DNA from: Streptomyces anulatus
GTDB lineage: Bacteria > Actinomycetota > Actinomycetes > Streptomycetales > Streptomycetaceae
DNA: 64,000 nt
Direction: 5' to 3'
Assembly (NCBI RefSeq): GCF_014650675.1
Contig: NZ_BMVK01000008.1
Span: forward strand, 248,001 to 312,000
Shown: positions 49,627 to 58,198 of the stretch, in pieces
How the letters are laid out: the number at the start of each line of letters is the position of its first letter
Position numbering within the stretch: the first letter of the stretch is position 1
Translations under genes and position numbers: made by a program
The notes under the pieces: generated by a model
What the model was told of the DNA's origin: nothing
Databases searched by the model: none
The model's input: the letters and a program-made list of their open reading frames with translations, nothing else

Positions 49627-51726
49627 ATGCACAACGAAGACAGGGCCGGCAGAGCGGGCGACGGGGCACGGGGTCCCGAGGACCGCCGGTCGGGCGACGA
49701 CCCCCGGCGGCCGGACGCCGTGGCGCCGCCGGAATGGCCGAGCACGCCGCCGCACGGCGGGCCGCCCTCCCCCCGGACCGTGATCGACGGCCGCTACGAG
49801 CTGCTGGAACCGATCGGCAGCGGCGGGATGGGCGAGGTCTGGAAGGCCCACGACCTGCGGCTGCGCCGGTTCGTCGCCGTGAAGGGCCTGCTCGACCGGA
49901 ACGCCATGACCCCGGCCACGCAGACGGCCGCGCTGCAACGGGCGCGGCGCGAGGCGGAGGCCATCGCCAAGATCGAGCACCAGAACGTGGTGACGGTCCA
50001 CGACCAGGTCGAGACCGACAACCAGGTCTGGATCGTGATGAAGCTGCTCGAAGCCAGGTCCCTGGGGGACCTGTTGAGCGGCGAAGGGGTCCTCGCCGTG
50101 CCGAGGGCCGCGAACATCGGCCTCCAGGTCCTCCAGGGTCTGCGGGCGGTCCACGCGGCCTCGGTCGTCCACCGCGACGTGAAGCCGGGCAACGTCCTCG
50201 TCCGGGACGACGGCCTCGCGATCCTGGTGGACTTCGGCATCGCCACCTTCGAGGGCGCGGACCGGGTGACCCGGACCGGAAGCGTCATCGGCACTCCCCC
50301 CTACCTGGCGCCCGAGCTCTTCGCCCCGGCCTCCCCCGGCCCCACGCCCGCCTCCGACCTGTGGGCGCTGGGGATCACCCTGTACGAGATGGTCGAGGGC
50401 CGTGTGCCCTTCGCCGGGCACGAGGTCTGGGAGGTCCAGGAGAACATCCGGCAGTCCCCCGACCCGGCCATCCGCTACGCCGGGCCCCTCGCCCCGGTCA
50501 TCCAGGGGCTGTTGATCACGGACCCGCGGGAGCGCCTGGACGCGGCCGCGGCGGAGGCGATGCTCCGCGAGGTGCTCGGGGACCCCGCCGCGCCGAACGC
50601 GGCCCGTGCCGCCTCGGCGACGCACCCGCCGACGGCCCTCTCCACGCCGAATCCCTCGACTCCCGCCCCCGCGCCCGGTCCCGCCGTCCCTCCGCCCGCA
50701 CCGGCACCGGCGCCGGTGATGCCCACTCCCCCGCCCGCTTCCGCGGCGGCGGGCGGGCCGCCCGGCCGGTACCGGGGCTGGAAGGTGGCCGCGGCGGTGG
50801 TGTGCGTGGCGCTGCTGGCCGGCGCGGGCTGGGTGGCCTCCCGGGGCGACGGCGAGAAGGGCGGGGACGGCGACCGCGCGGGCTCGGTGCAGGGCCAGGG
50901 CGGCAGCGAGGGCGCCGCCGGCAGCGGCTCCGAGGAGCGGTGGAAGGACACGCACCCCACGCTGGAGATCGGCGTCAAGGACGATCAGCCCGGACTGAGC
51001 AAGTTCGACAAGAAGACGCGTACGTACCAGGGGTACGACATCGACCTGGCGTACGCCATCGCCGAGAGCATGGGCTACGGCAAGGGCGAGGTCGCCTTCA
51101 CCACGGTCGCCACGGACTACCGGAGCACCGCGCTGAAGACCAAGCAGGTGGACCTGGTCATCGCGTCGTACAGCATCACCGACGACCGCAAGACCGCTTC
51201 GCCCGGCGGTTACAGCGTCGACTTCGCCGGCCCGTACTACGAGGCGAGCCGGGGCTTCCTGGTCCGTGAGAAGTCGAGCAAGTACACGATCAACGACTCC
51301 AGCGACCTGCGGGATCTCGGCGTCGAGGTCTGCACCGCACGGGAGTCGACGTACGAGAAGGCGCTGCCGAAGCAGGGCTTCACCATGGCGAAGTCGCAGC
51401 CCAACACCTATCAGGACTGCCTGGACAAGCTGCTGGACCCCGAGTCCGACGTGTACGCGGTGGCCTCCGACGACATCATTCTCGCCGGGTACGTCGAGGC
51501 CAACCCGGGCAAGGTGCGGCGGCTGGAGAACATCCAGGGCGCGGAGGGCTACGGCGTGGCGATGCGGCCGAAGACCCCGGTCCTGAAGGGCGAGGTGTGC
51601 TCGGCGCTCCGGACGATCCTGGCCGGCCGGATCTGGGAGGACATGTACAAGGAGAATCTCTCCGGCCTGGTGGGCGACAAGAATCCGCCGGGTCGGCCCG
51701 AGCTGACGGAGTGCCAGGGGCTCTGA
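49627..51726 (+). CDS. Receptor-type Ser/Thr protein kinase with extracellular solute-binding domain
   Basis: A 699-residue membrane kinase. The cytosolic Pknb-type kinase domain (about 57-315) has GSGGMGEVW, Lys86, HRDVKPGN (Asp184) and DFG (202-204), all intact. A Pro/Ala linker and one membrane helix (about 384-404) follow. Outside is a SBP_bac_3 domain (about 440-690), like the binding proteins of polar amino acid ABC transporters (KDDQPGLSKFDKKTRTYQGY and DIDLAYAIAESM), where other actinobacterial kinases carry PASTA or propeller domains. It should sense a small polar ligand. It stands alone. Confidence 0.93.
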   Translation: MHNEDRAGRAGDGARGPEDRRSGDDPRRPDAVAPPEWPSTPPHGGPPSPRTVIDGRYELLEPIGSGGMGEVWKAHDLRLRRFVAVKGLLDRNAMTPATQTAALQRARREAEAIAKIEHQNVVTVHDQVETDNQVWIVMKLLEARSLGDLLSGEGVLAVPRAANIGLQVLQGLRAVHAASVVHRDVKPGNVLVRDDGLAILVDFGIATFEGADRVTRTGSVIGTPPYLAPELFAPASPGPTPASDLWALGITLYEMVEGRVPFAGHEVWEVQENIRQSPDPAIRYAGPLAPVIQGLLITDPRERLDAAAAEAMLREVLGDPAAPNAARAASATHPPTALSTPNPSTPAPAPGPAVPPPAPAPAPVMPTPPPASAAAGGPPGRYRGWKVAAAVVCVALLAGAGWVASRGDGEKGGDGDRAGSVQGQGGSEGAAGSGSEERWKDTHPTLEIGVKDDQPGLSKFDKKTRTYQGYDIDLAYAIAESMGYGKGEVAFTTVATDYRSTALKTKQVDLVIASYSITDDRKTASPGGYSVDFAGPYYEASRGFLVREKSSKYTINDSSDLRDLGVEVCTARESTYEKALPKQGFTMAKSQPNTYQDCLDKLLDPESDVYAVASDDIILAGYVEANPGKVRRLENIQGAEGYGVAMRPKTPVLKGEVCSALRTILAGRIWEDMYKENLSGLVGDKNPPGRPELTECQGL

Positions 51727-51771
51727 GGGTCGCGTCGCCCCCGGACCGCCGGGGCTCCGGCGCACCCGGGC

Positions 51772-52263
51772 TCAGCGCTCGGGGAACCGCTCCCCGCACC
51801 GGCTGCAGAAGACCGGCGCGGGGTCCTGCGACAGCCGCCCGCACTCCGGGCAGACCCGGTCCAGCATGCAGGGGCCCTCGCCCCCCTCGTACGCCCCGCC
51901 CCGCGCCGTGATCGCGAGGCCGGGGCGGCGGCGGTGGACGGTGAGGTACCCGAGCCCGTCGGGCCCCGCGGCGAGCGCGCGGCGGGACGTACGGGGCAGC
52001 CAGAGGGCGGTACCGGGCCCCAGCTCCAGGACGTGGCCGCCCTCCGCCGGCCTGACGCTCCCCGCGCCCTCCAGTACGACCAGGAGGACGTCGAGCACGT
52101 CCTCCTGGTGCTCACCGACCTCGGCGCCCGACGGCAGCCGCACCAGATTGGCGTCCAACTCCCGTCCGGGCTCGGCCAGATGCCACAGCGCGCCGCGCGC
52201 GCCCGGTTCGGCGGAGGCGAGGAGTTCGTCGAGGACGGCAAGGATCCGGGGAGCGGCGTTCAC
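51772..52263 (-). CDS. Cupin-like protein with C-terminal zinc ribbon
   Basis: A 163-residue protein. Residues about 35-110 form a cupin-type barrel (SGAEVGEHQEDVLDVLLVVL then GHVLELGPGTALWLPRTSRR) with one metal-type His, and the end has CPECGRL...CSRCGE, a Cys4 zinc ribbon. The combination suggests a small regulator or chaperone-like protein; no function is known. The GTG at 52263 is seven bases after TAGCCT (52271-52276), so it may be leaderless. It lies just downstream of the VOC gene on the same strand, ten bases away. Confidence 0.75.
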   Translation of the reverse strand: MNAAPRILAVLDELLASAEPGARGALWHLAEPGRELDANLVRLPSGAEVGEHQEDVLDVLLVVLEGAGSVRPAEGGHVLELGPGTALWLPRTSRRALAAGPDGLGYLTVHRRRPGLAITARGGAYEGGEGPCMLDRVCPECGRLSQDPAPVFCSRCGERFPER

Positions 52264-52273
52264 GGCGTCCAGG

Positions 52274-52735
52274 CTACGCGGCGGCGGGGGTGGGGGTGGG
52301 CGGAGCTGCCGCCGCCACGCAGAACTCGTTCCCCTCCGGGTCGGCCATCACCACATGGTGCCCGTCGGCCTCCGCCAGGACGGACCCGCCGGCCGCCACC
52401 AGCCGCGCGGCCTCCGCACGGATGCGGGCCCACCGCTCGGCGGGGGTGCCGTGGCCGGCGATCCGTACGTCGATGTGCAGCCGGTTCTTCGCGGCCTTCG
52501 GCTCGGGGACCTTGAGGAGGGAGAGCCGGGGGCCGACGCCGTCCGGGTCGCAGAGCCAGGCGACGTCGTCCAGTGACTCGCCCTCCGGCAGTTCCAGTTG
52601 GGCGAGCCACTCCTCCCGGGTCGCGAACCGCGGCGGCGGGGGCTGGTCCACATAGCCCAGGGCCGACTTCCAGAAGACGGCGAGGAGTTGGGCGTCGGCG
52701 CAGTCAAGGGTCAGATCGATGCGTACGGCGGTCAT
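52274..52735 (-). CDS. VOC-family (glyoxalase-like) protein
   Basis: A 153-residue vicinal oxygen chelate protein with two βαβββ units: VRIDLTLDCADAQLLAVFWK ... GYVDQPPPPRF and LHIDVRIAGHG ... HHVVMADPEGNEFCVA. Metal-site residues are partly present (His in LHID, Glu in GNEFC). Members are dioxygenases, lyases or resistance proteins; nothing points to one. The ATG at 52735 is seven bases after TACGGT, suggesting a leaderless message. It is divergent from the proline iminopeptidase gene. Confidence 0.88.
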   Translation of the reverse strand: MTAVRIDLTLDCADAQLLAVFWKSALGYVDQPPPPRFATREEWLAQLELPEGESLDDVAWLCDPDGVGPRLSLLKVPEPKAAKNRLHIDVRIAGHGTPAERWARIRAEAARLVAAGGSVLAEADGHHVVMADPEGNEFCVAAAAPPTPTPAAA

Positions 52736-52825
52736 GGGCAGGACCGTACGGGATGCCTCCGACGATCGCACCCGCGTAACGTGGCCCACCGCCCACCCGC
52801 CCGCCGCACCGAGGGGAACTGCGCC

Positions 52826-53794
52826 GTGAACCGCGAACCGAACGACCCGTACCCGCCGATCGAGCCGTACGGCAGCGGCATGCTGGACGTCGGCGACGGC
52901 AACCACGTGTACTGGGAGGTGTGCGGCAACCCGGACGGCAAGCCCGCCCTCGTGGTGCACGGCGGCCCCGGCTCCGGCTGCACGCCGCGCGCCCGCCAGT
53001 ACTTCGACCCGGACCACTACCGGGTGGTCCTCTTCGACCAGCGCGGCTGCGGCCGCTCCACACCGCACGCGAGCGACCCGGCGGCGGACATGTCGCACAA
53101 CACGACGGCACACCTGATCGCCGACATGGAACGCCTGCGGGAGCACCTGGGTATCGCCACGTGGCTGCTGTACGGCGGCTCCTGGGGCTCGACCCTGATC
53201 CTGGCGTACGCCGAGGAGCACCCGGAGCGGGTCACAGAGGCGGTGATCCCCGCGGTGACGACGACCCGCCGCAGCGAGATCGACTGGCTCTACCGGGGTG
53301 TCGGCCGGCTCTTCCCCGAGGCCTGGGACGCCTTCCGCGCGGGCGTGCCCGAGACGAGCGACCCGAAGGGCCTGGTCGCGGCGTACGCCCGCCGCATGGA
53401 GAGCGAGGACGCCGCCGTACGGCAGAAGGCCACGGCGGACTGGTGCGCCTGGGAGGACGCGGTCGTCTCGATGGAGGCGAACCAGGGCCCGCCCCCGTAC
53501 AGCGGCCGCCCGGACCGCGACCAGCAGGCGCTCGTCCGGATCTGCTCCCACTACTTCGCCAACGGAGCCTGGCTGGAGGAAGGCCGGCTCCTCGCCCGCG
53601 CCCACCGCCTGGCCGGCATCCCCGGAGTCCTGATCCACGGCCGCTTCGACCTGGCCGGCCCCCTGGTCACGGCCTGGGAGCTGAGCCGCGCCTGGCCGGA
53701 CGCCGAGCTGACGATCATCGAGAACGCGGGGCACACGGGCGGCACGGAGACCCGGCGGGCGGTGCTGGCGGCGCTGGACGGGTTCCGGGAGTGA
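52826..53794 (+). CDS. pip: Proline iminopeptidase (S33 alpha/beta hydrolase)
   Basis: A 322-residue S33 peptidase that releases N-terminal proline from peptides. The oxyanion motif is VVHGGPGSGCTPRARQYFDP, the nucleophile Ser in GGSWGSTLILAYAEEHPERV, Asp in HGRFDLAGP and His in NAGHTGG. The characteristic IEPYGSGMLDVGDGNHVYWE start is present. Length fits the bacterial Pip group. The GTG has GAGGGG nine bases upstream. It is a single gene. Confidence 0.95.
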   Translation: MNREPNDPYPPIEPYGSGMLDVGDGNHVYWEVCGNPDGKPALVVHGGPGSGCTPRARQYFDPDHYRVVLFDQRGCGRSTPHASDPAADMSHNTTAHLIADMERLREHLGIATWLLYGGSWGSTLILAYAEEHPERVTEAVIPAVTTTRRSEIDWLYRGVGRLFPEAWDAFRAGVPETSDPKGLVAAYARRMESEDAAVRQKATADWCAWEDAVVSMEANQGPPPYSGRPDRDQQALVRICSHYFANGAWLEEGRLLARAHRLAGIPGVLIHGRFDLAGPLVTAWELSRAWPDAELTIIENAGHTGGTETRRAVLAALDGFRE

Positions 53795-53888
53795 AGCGAG
53801 CGGTGTCCGCGTGCCCCCTCCTCGGCCGCCGCCCCCGGTCGAGGAGGGGGGCGGCCGCCGGGCGCGGGCGCGCGGATACCGCCGCGGT

Positions 53889-54878
53889 CTACCAGGCGAA
53901 GGCCTCCGGAGACGGCCCCGGGCCCGGGAAGATCTCGTCCAGGCCCGTGAGCACGGCCTCCGGGAGGTCCAGCTCCAGGGCGCGCAGGGCGCTGTCCAGC
54001 TGGTCGGCGGTGCGCGGGCCGACGATCGGACCCGTGATGCCGGGGCGGGTCAGCAACCAGGCCAGGGCCGCTTCGCCGGGTTCCAGGCCGTGCTTGTCGA
54101 GCAGGTCCTCGTACGCCTGGAGCTGGGACCGGGTGGCGGGGTCGGCCAGGGCGTCGGCGGCGCGGCCCGAGGCGCGGCGGCCGCCCTCGGCCGTCTTCCT
54201 GATGACGCCGCCCAGCAGGCCGCCGTGCAGCGGCGACCACGGGATGACGCCGAGGCCGTAGTCCTGGGCGGCCGGGATGACCTCCATCTCGGCGCGGCGC
54301 TCGGCGAGGTTGTAGATGCACTGCTCGCTGACCAGGCCGAGCGAACCGCGTCGGGCGGCCTGCTCGTTGGCCTGGGCGATCTTGTAGCCGGGGAAGTTCG
54401 AGGAACCGGCGTACAGGATCTTGCCCTGCTGGACCAGGACGTCGATCGCCTGCCAGATCTCGTCGAAGGGCGTGTTCCGGTCGACGTGGTGGAACTGGTA
54501 CAGGTCGATGTGGTCGGTCTGGAGGCGCTTGAGGGAGGCGTCGACCGCGCGCCGGATGTTCACGGCGGAGAGCTTGTCGTGGTTCGGCCAGGCATCGCCT
54601 TCGGCGGCCATGTTCCCGTACATCTTGGTGGCCAGGACCACCTTGTCGCGCCGGCCGCCGCCCTGCGCGAACCAGGTGCCGATGATTTCCTCGGTGCGGC
54701 CCTTGTTCTCGCCCCAGCCGTAGACGTTGGCCGTGTCGAAGAAGTTCAGGCCCGCGCCGAGCGCGGAGTCCATGATCGCGTGGCTGTCCGACTCGTTGGT
54801 CTGCGGGCCGAAGTTCATCGTCCCGAGGACGAGCCGGCTGACCTTGAGTCCCGTGCGTCCGAGCTGTGTGTACTTCAT
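53889..54878 (-). CDS. Aldo/keto reductase
   Basis: A 329-residue AKR (TIM barrel) of the YghZ/Kv-beta-like group. The start MKYTQLGRTGLKVSRLVLGT, catalytic Asp/Tyr in NFFDTANVYGWGENKGRTEE, Lys in VVLATKMYGN and His in LYQFHHVD form the tetrad. The end TRPGITGPIVGPRTADQLDS binds NADPH. The ATG at 54878 was chosen by family start; the longer frame is not conserved. The gene is convergent with the proline iminopeptidase gene. Substrate unknown. Confidence 0.94.
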   Translation of the reverse strand: MKYTQLGRTGLKVSRLVLGTMNFGPQTNESDSHAIMDSALGAGLNFFDTANVYGWGENKGRTEEIIGTWFAQGGGRRDKVVLATKMYGNMAAEGDAWPNHDKLSAVNIRRAVDASLKRLQTDHIDLYQFHHVDRNTPFDEIWQAIDVLVQQGKILYAGSSNFPGYKIAQANEQAARRGSLGLVSEQCIYNLAERRAEMEVIPAAQDYGLGVIPWSPLHGGLLGGVIRKTAEGGRRASGRAADALADPATRSQLQAYEDLLDKHGLEPGEAALAWLLTRPGITGPIVGPRTADQLDSALRALELDLPEAVLTGLDEIFPGPGPSPEAFAW

Positions 54879-54993
54879 GACGCCCCAGCCAACTCCTTCG
54901 AGTCCACTCCAGGCAAGCATGTGCACCGGACGCGCCGGACGGACCGGGCTCCCGGACGGCGTGGCACGCCCGCCGTCGGGCGGCCCGCCGGTG

Positions 54994-55083
54994 TCAGCCG
55001 CCCAGGGCGGCCCCCACGGCGACGACGACGAACATCAGCACGAGCACGGCCGCCATGATGCGGTTTCTGGTCTTCGGGTCCAC
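54994..55083 (-). CDS. 29-residue single-span membrane protein
   Basis: A very short gene: VDPKTRNRIMAAVLVLMFVV plus nine residues, a basic start and one membrane helix. The sequence is the kind of small conserved membrane protein found at this spot in streptomycete genomes. TACGCT (55090-55095 on this strand) six bases before the GTG indicates a leaderless message, which supports it as real. Function unknown; it may attach to another membrane complex. It lies 22 bases after the ThpR gene. Confidence 0.65.
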   Translation of the reverse strand: MDPKTRNRIMAAVLVLMFVVVAVGAALGG

Positions 55084-55105
55084 CCTTCGAGCGTAACGGC
55101 ACCGC

Positions 55106-55702
55106 TCACCTGCCCAGCGCCCAGGCCCGCACCGTCTCGTAGCGCGGCCGCTCCCCCGGCACGCCGGACACCGGCAGACCGCTCCGTACGAGACGCAGCT
55201 CACCGGCCTCCCAGCGCTCCCCCTCGAACCCCGCCAGCGCTGCGGTGAAGGGTCGCAGGTCCGCCTCGCCCCGGCTCCGGGCCAGCGTGAGGTGCGGGGC
55301 GTAGCGGCGGTGCTCCTCCATCGGCAGCCCGGCCCGCCGGGCGGCGGCGTCGGCGCGCTCGGCGAGCAGCCGCAGCGTGTCGAGCCCGCCCGCCGCCCCG
55401 GCCCACAGCGCCCGCCCGCCGAAGTGCCCCGCTCCGTGGACCCGGAGCGGAAAGGGCTCGGTGCGGTGCGCGGCCCGCTCCAGGCGCGCGTACAGCTCCG
55501 GCAGGACGTCCTCCGGCACCTCGCCGTAGAACGCCAGCGTGTAGTGCCAGCCCTCGGGCCGCGTCCACCGCAGGTCCCCCGCGCCGGGCAGCGTGTGGAG
55601 CGGGGCCAGCGCCGCACGGAGTCCGGCGACGGCCCCGGCGGGCGGCAGGACGGCGGCGAAGAGGCGCTGGGTGGGCGGACGGCCGGAGCTGTGGCTGCTC
55701 AT
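55106..55702 (-). CDS. thpR: RNA 2',3'-cyclic phosphodiesterase
   Basis: A 198-residue 2H phosphoesterase (ThpR/LigT). It has the two HxTx motifs HYTLAF (about residue 52) and HLTLAR (about 136), the catalytic pairs, and the QRLFAAVLPPAGAVAGLRAA start of the family. It hydrolyses RNA 2',3'-cyclic phosphodiesters to 2'-phosphates. The ATG at 55702 lacks a clear ribosome-binding site. Downstream on the same strand is the 29-residue membrane protein gene. Confidence 0.92.
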   Translation of the reverse strand: MSSHSSGRPPTQRLFAAVLPPAGAVAGLRAALAPLHTLPGAGDLRWTRPEGWHYTLAFYGEVPEDVLPELYARLERAAHRTEPFPLRVHGAGHFGGRALWAGAAGGLDTLRLLAERADAAARRAGLPMEEHRRYAPHLTLARSRGEADLRPFTAALAGFEGERWEAGELRLVRSGLPVSGVPGERPRYETVRAWALGR

Positions 55703-55823
55703 GCGCGCGAGTCTCCCAGGTCCGGGTGTGTCCGGGGCGCCCGGGCGCAGCGTCGCCTCCGGCTTCGCCGGCCCCGTCGTCGCGGTCGGCGCCTTCCCCC
55801 GCTACCGGCACCGCCGCACGGAC

Positions 55824-55860
55824 AACGCCCTCCTCCCGGTCGCTCCGGGAGGAGGGCGTT
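55824..55860. terminator. Intrinsic terminator after the MFS gene
   Basis: Perfect 16-base stem AACGCCCTCCTCCCGG / CCGGGAGGAGGGCGTT with a five-base loop, 25 bases after the MFS stop on the minus strand. It lies between two minus-strand genes and should separate the MFS transporter from thpR. Confidence 0.9.
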
Positions 55861-55885
55861 TCCCCGTACTGCCGTGTCGCGCGTT

Positions 55886-57220
55886 CTACGCCGCCGTCGC
55901 CAGCTGCTCGCGCGGGACGAAGCGGACGTGCGGGCGGCCCGGGCGGAGGTCGACCTTCAGGCGGAGGCCGCCGACGCGGGCGAGGGCGAAGCCGACGCCC
56001 AGGGCGGCGATCACCGAGATCGCGCCGCCGGCCGCGAAGCCGGTGCGGGCGCCGTACGTGTCGCTGATCCAGCCGACGATCGGGGCGCCCACCGGCGTAC
56101 CCCCGGCGAAGACCATCATGTACAGGCTCATCACCCGGCCCCGCATCTCCGGGTCGGCGGCCATCTGGACGCTCGTGTTCGCGGTGATGTTCGTGGTCAG
56201 GCCGAGCATGCCGATCGGGACCAGCAGGATCGAGAACAGCCAGACCGACGGGGACAGCGAGGCGGCGATCTCCAAAAGCCCGAACGCCGTGCCCGCCGCG
56301 ACCAGCATCCGCAGCCGGGTGGAGCGGCGACGGGCCGAGAGCAGTGCGCCGGCCAGCGAACCGGCCGCCATCAGGATGTTGAAGAAGGAGTACAAGCCCG
56401 CGCCGCCGTCGAAGATCTCGTCGGCGTAGGCGGTCAGCCAGATCGGGAAGTTGAAGCCGAACGTGCCGACGAAGCCGACCAGGACGATCGGCCAGATCAG
56501 CTCGGGGCGGCCCTTCACGTAGCGCAGGCCCTCGCGGAGCTGGCCCTTGGCGCGGGGGACGGTCACCGAGGCGTGCATCTCGTTGGTGCGCATCATCAGC
56601 AGGCCGACGAGCGGGGCCAGGAAGGAGAGGCCGTTGAGCAGGAAGGCCCAGCCGCTGCCGACCGTGGTGATCAGGACGCCCGCGACTGCGGGGCCGATGA
56701 GCCGGGCGGACTGGAAGTTCGCCGAGTTCAGGCTGACCGCGTTGCGCAGTTGCGCGGGGCCGACCATCTCGGAGACGAACGACTGGCGGGCCGGGTTGTC
56801 GACGACGGTCACCATGCCGAGGAGGAAGGCGACCAGATAGACGTGCCAGACCTCCACGACCCCGGCCAGGGTCAGGACGGCCAGCGCGATGCCGCACAGG
56901 CCGAGCAGGGCCTGGCTGACGAGCAGGATCTGCCGCTTCGGCAGCCGGTCGGCTATGACGCCGCCGTACAGGCCGAAGAGCAGCATCGGGAGGAACTGCA
57001 GGGCCGTCGTGATGCCGACGGCGGTGGCGCTACCCGTCAGGCTCAGCACGAGCCAGTCCTGCGTGATGCGGGACATCCAGGTACCGGTGTTGGAGATCAC
57101 GGCGCCCGTGGCGAACAGGCGGTAGTTACGGATCTTCAGCGACGAGAAGGTCCCGCCGGTCTTGCTCTCGTGGGTGGAAGTCGGTGCGGGGGCGGAGTCT
57201 GCTCCGGATCCCGTACTCAA
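55886..57220 (-). CDS. MFS transporter (MFS_3 / enterobactin-exporter-like)
   Basis: A 444-residue major facilitator with 12 membrane helices, of the MFS_3 group. The cytosolic loop GLYGGVIADRLPKRQILLVS carries the family's motif A, and NPARQSFVSEMVGPAQLRNA is typical of multidrug or siderophore exporters. The start is probably TTG at 57220, with GGAGG nine bases upstream. The MarR gene lies 135 bases upstream on the same strand and is the likely regulator, which fits drug efflux. Substrate unknown. Confidence 0.93.
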   Translation of the reverse strand: MSTGSGADSAPAPTSTHESKTGGTFSSLKIRNYRLFATGAVISNTGTWMSRITQDWLVLSLTGSATAVGITTALQFLPMLLFGLYGGVIADRLPKRQILLVSQALLGLCGIALAVLTLAGVVEVWHVYLVAFLLGMVTVVDNPARQSFVSEMVGPAQLRNAVSLNSANFQSARLIGPAVAGVLITTVGSGWAFLLNGLSFLAPLVGLLMMRTNEMHASVTVPRAKGQLREGLRYVKGRPELIWPIVLVGFVGTFGFNFPIWLTAYADEIFDGGAGLYSFFNILMAAGSLAGALLSARRRSTRLRMLVAAGTAFGLLEIAASLSPSVWLFSILLVPIGMLGLTTNITANTSVQMAADPEMRGRVMSLYMMVFAGGTPVGAPIVGWISDTYGARTGFAAGGAISVIAALGVGFALARVGGLRLKVDLRPGRPHVRFVPREQLATAA

Positions 57221-57355
57221 AAGGGTTCGCCTCCTCGGGCGTCTGCGGCGTTCGGTCCGACGAGGACGTGACGACGGGCGCTCCGGCGGTGATCCGGGAC
57301 AGACCGGAAGGTGCTTCCGGTCCGGCGGCGGATCATCGTCGGCGCGCCCGCGGGG

Positions 57356-57796
57356 TCACAGGTGGGCGAGCTTCTCCAACACGGGCGCGGCGGCCCGAAG
57401 CGTCTCCCACTCGTCCTCGTCCAGGCCCTCGGCGAGGTGGGACAGCCAGGCGTTCCGCTTGGTGCGGCTCTCCGCGAGCATGGCCTCGGCCTGCTCGGTC
57501 TGGCTGACCCTCTTCTGCCGACGGTCATCGGGGTGCGGTTCCAGCCTGACCAGCCCCTTCGCCTCCAGCAGCGCGACGATGCGGGTCATCGACGGGGGCT
57601 GCACGTGCTCCTTGCGGGCCAGCTCACCGGGGGTGGCCGAACCGCAACGGGCAAGGGTGCCGAGCACCGACATCTCGGTGGGGCTCAGCGACTCGTCGAC
57701 ACGCTGGTGCTTCAGGCGACGGCCCAGCAGCATCACGGCGGAGCGGAGGGAGCTCACGGCGGCGGCACTGTCGCCGTCGTGGATCAGGTCAGGCAT
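57356..57796 (-). CDS. MarR-family transcriptional regulator
   Basis: A 146-residue MarR protein. The helix-turn-helix is LSPTEMSVLGTLARCGSATP then GELARKEHVQPPSMTRIVAL, with wing RLEPHPDDRRQKRVSQTEQ (the DxRxxR signature). TACGCT (57804-57809 on this strand) lies seven bases before the ATG with no ribosome-binding site, so it is probably leaderless. An imperfect inverted repeat overlaps this promoter. It is upstream of, and likely controls, the MFS transporter. Confidence 0.93.
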   Translation of the reverse strand: MPDLIHDGDSAAAVSSLRSAVMLLGRRLKHQRVDESLSPTEMSVLGTLARCGSATPGELARKEHVQPPSMTRIVALLEAKGLVRLEPHPDDRRQKRVSQTEQAEAMLAESRTKRNAWLSHLAEGLDEDEWETLRAAAPVLEKLAHL

Positions 57797-57799
57797 GTT

Positions 57800-57828
57800 T
57801 GTTAGCGTAACTCATTACCCAACCTAAA
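57800..57828. promoter_or_regulatory. Putative MarR operator and promoter
   Basis: GTTAGCGTAA-CTCA-TTACCCAACC is an imperfect inverted repeat that covers the -10 box of the MarR gene. Six of nine core positions are symmetric. This is what an autoregulated MarR gene would show, but the match alone is weak. Confidence 0.45.
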
Positions 57829-57930
57829 TACCACCCGATGGTACACGCGCGAGAAACTGGTCACCCGAACGAGTGAGTTAGAAGCGGAAAGTGACGCAAA
57901 GAGCGCTCCGGGGCGGCGACCCTGCTGGAC

Positions 57931-58140
57931 ATGGGATCGACAGTGCTCAGCCTGCGGATAGACGGTGAGCTGCTCGACCGGCTCCGGCAGCACGCCGCGA
58001 AACGCGGAATGAGCGTCCAGGACTATGTGGTCCGGACGCTCATTCGCGACGACTTCGACGAACGCTTCACAGCGGCCGTCGAGGAGACGGAGAAGTTCTA
58101 CGGCGACGCCCGAGGGAGCGTGACGCCACCGATCACGTGA
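57931..58140 (+). CDS. Ribbon-helix-helix protein
   Basis: A 69-residue CopG/Arc-type protein. STVLSLRIDGELLDRLRQHA is the β-strand and first helix, KRGMSVQDYVVRTLIRDDFD the second helix. Such proteins are DNA-binding and often antitoxins, but no toxin gene is adjacent, and the tail (EKFYGDARGSVTPPIT) is a short extension. No ribosome-binding site is visible. The last codons lie in a duplicated segment shared with the end of the purine permease gene. Confidence 0.8.
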   Translation: MGSTVLSLRIDGELLDRLRQHAAKRGMSVQDYVVRTLIRDDFDERFTAAVEETEKFYGDARGSVTPPIT

Positions 58141-58198
58141 GGCCGGGCCACGGCATCACGGAGGAACCGATCACGTGAGGCCGAGCGCCGGCATCGCG
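58128..58198. repeat. Partial tandem duplication, period 38 bp
   Basis: Two 33-base copies (58128-58160 and 58166-58198) match at 29 positions; the first 18 bases, ACCGATCACGTGAGGCCG, are identical but for the last. The right copy contains the stop of the purine permease gene, the left copy the stop of the ribbon-helix-helix gene. Confidence 0.85.

Noticed and set aside
57931..58140. Toxin-antitoxin pair involving the ribbon-helix-helix protein
   Set aside because: No toxin-like gene overlaps or adjoins it on the same strand; neighbours are a MarR gene and a purine permease.
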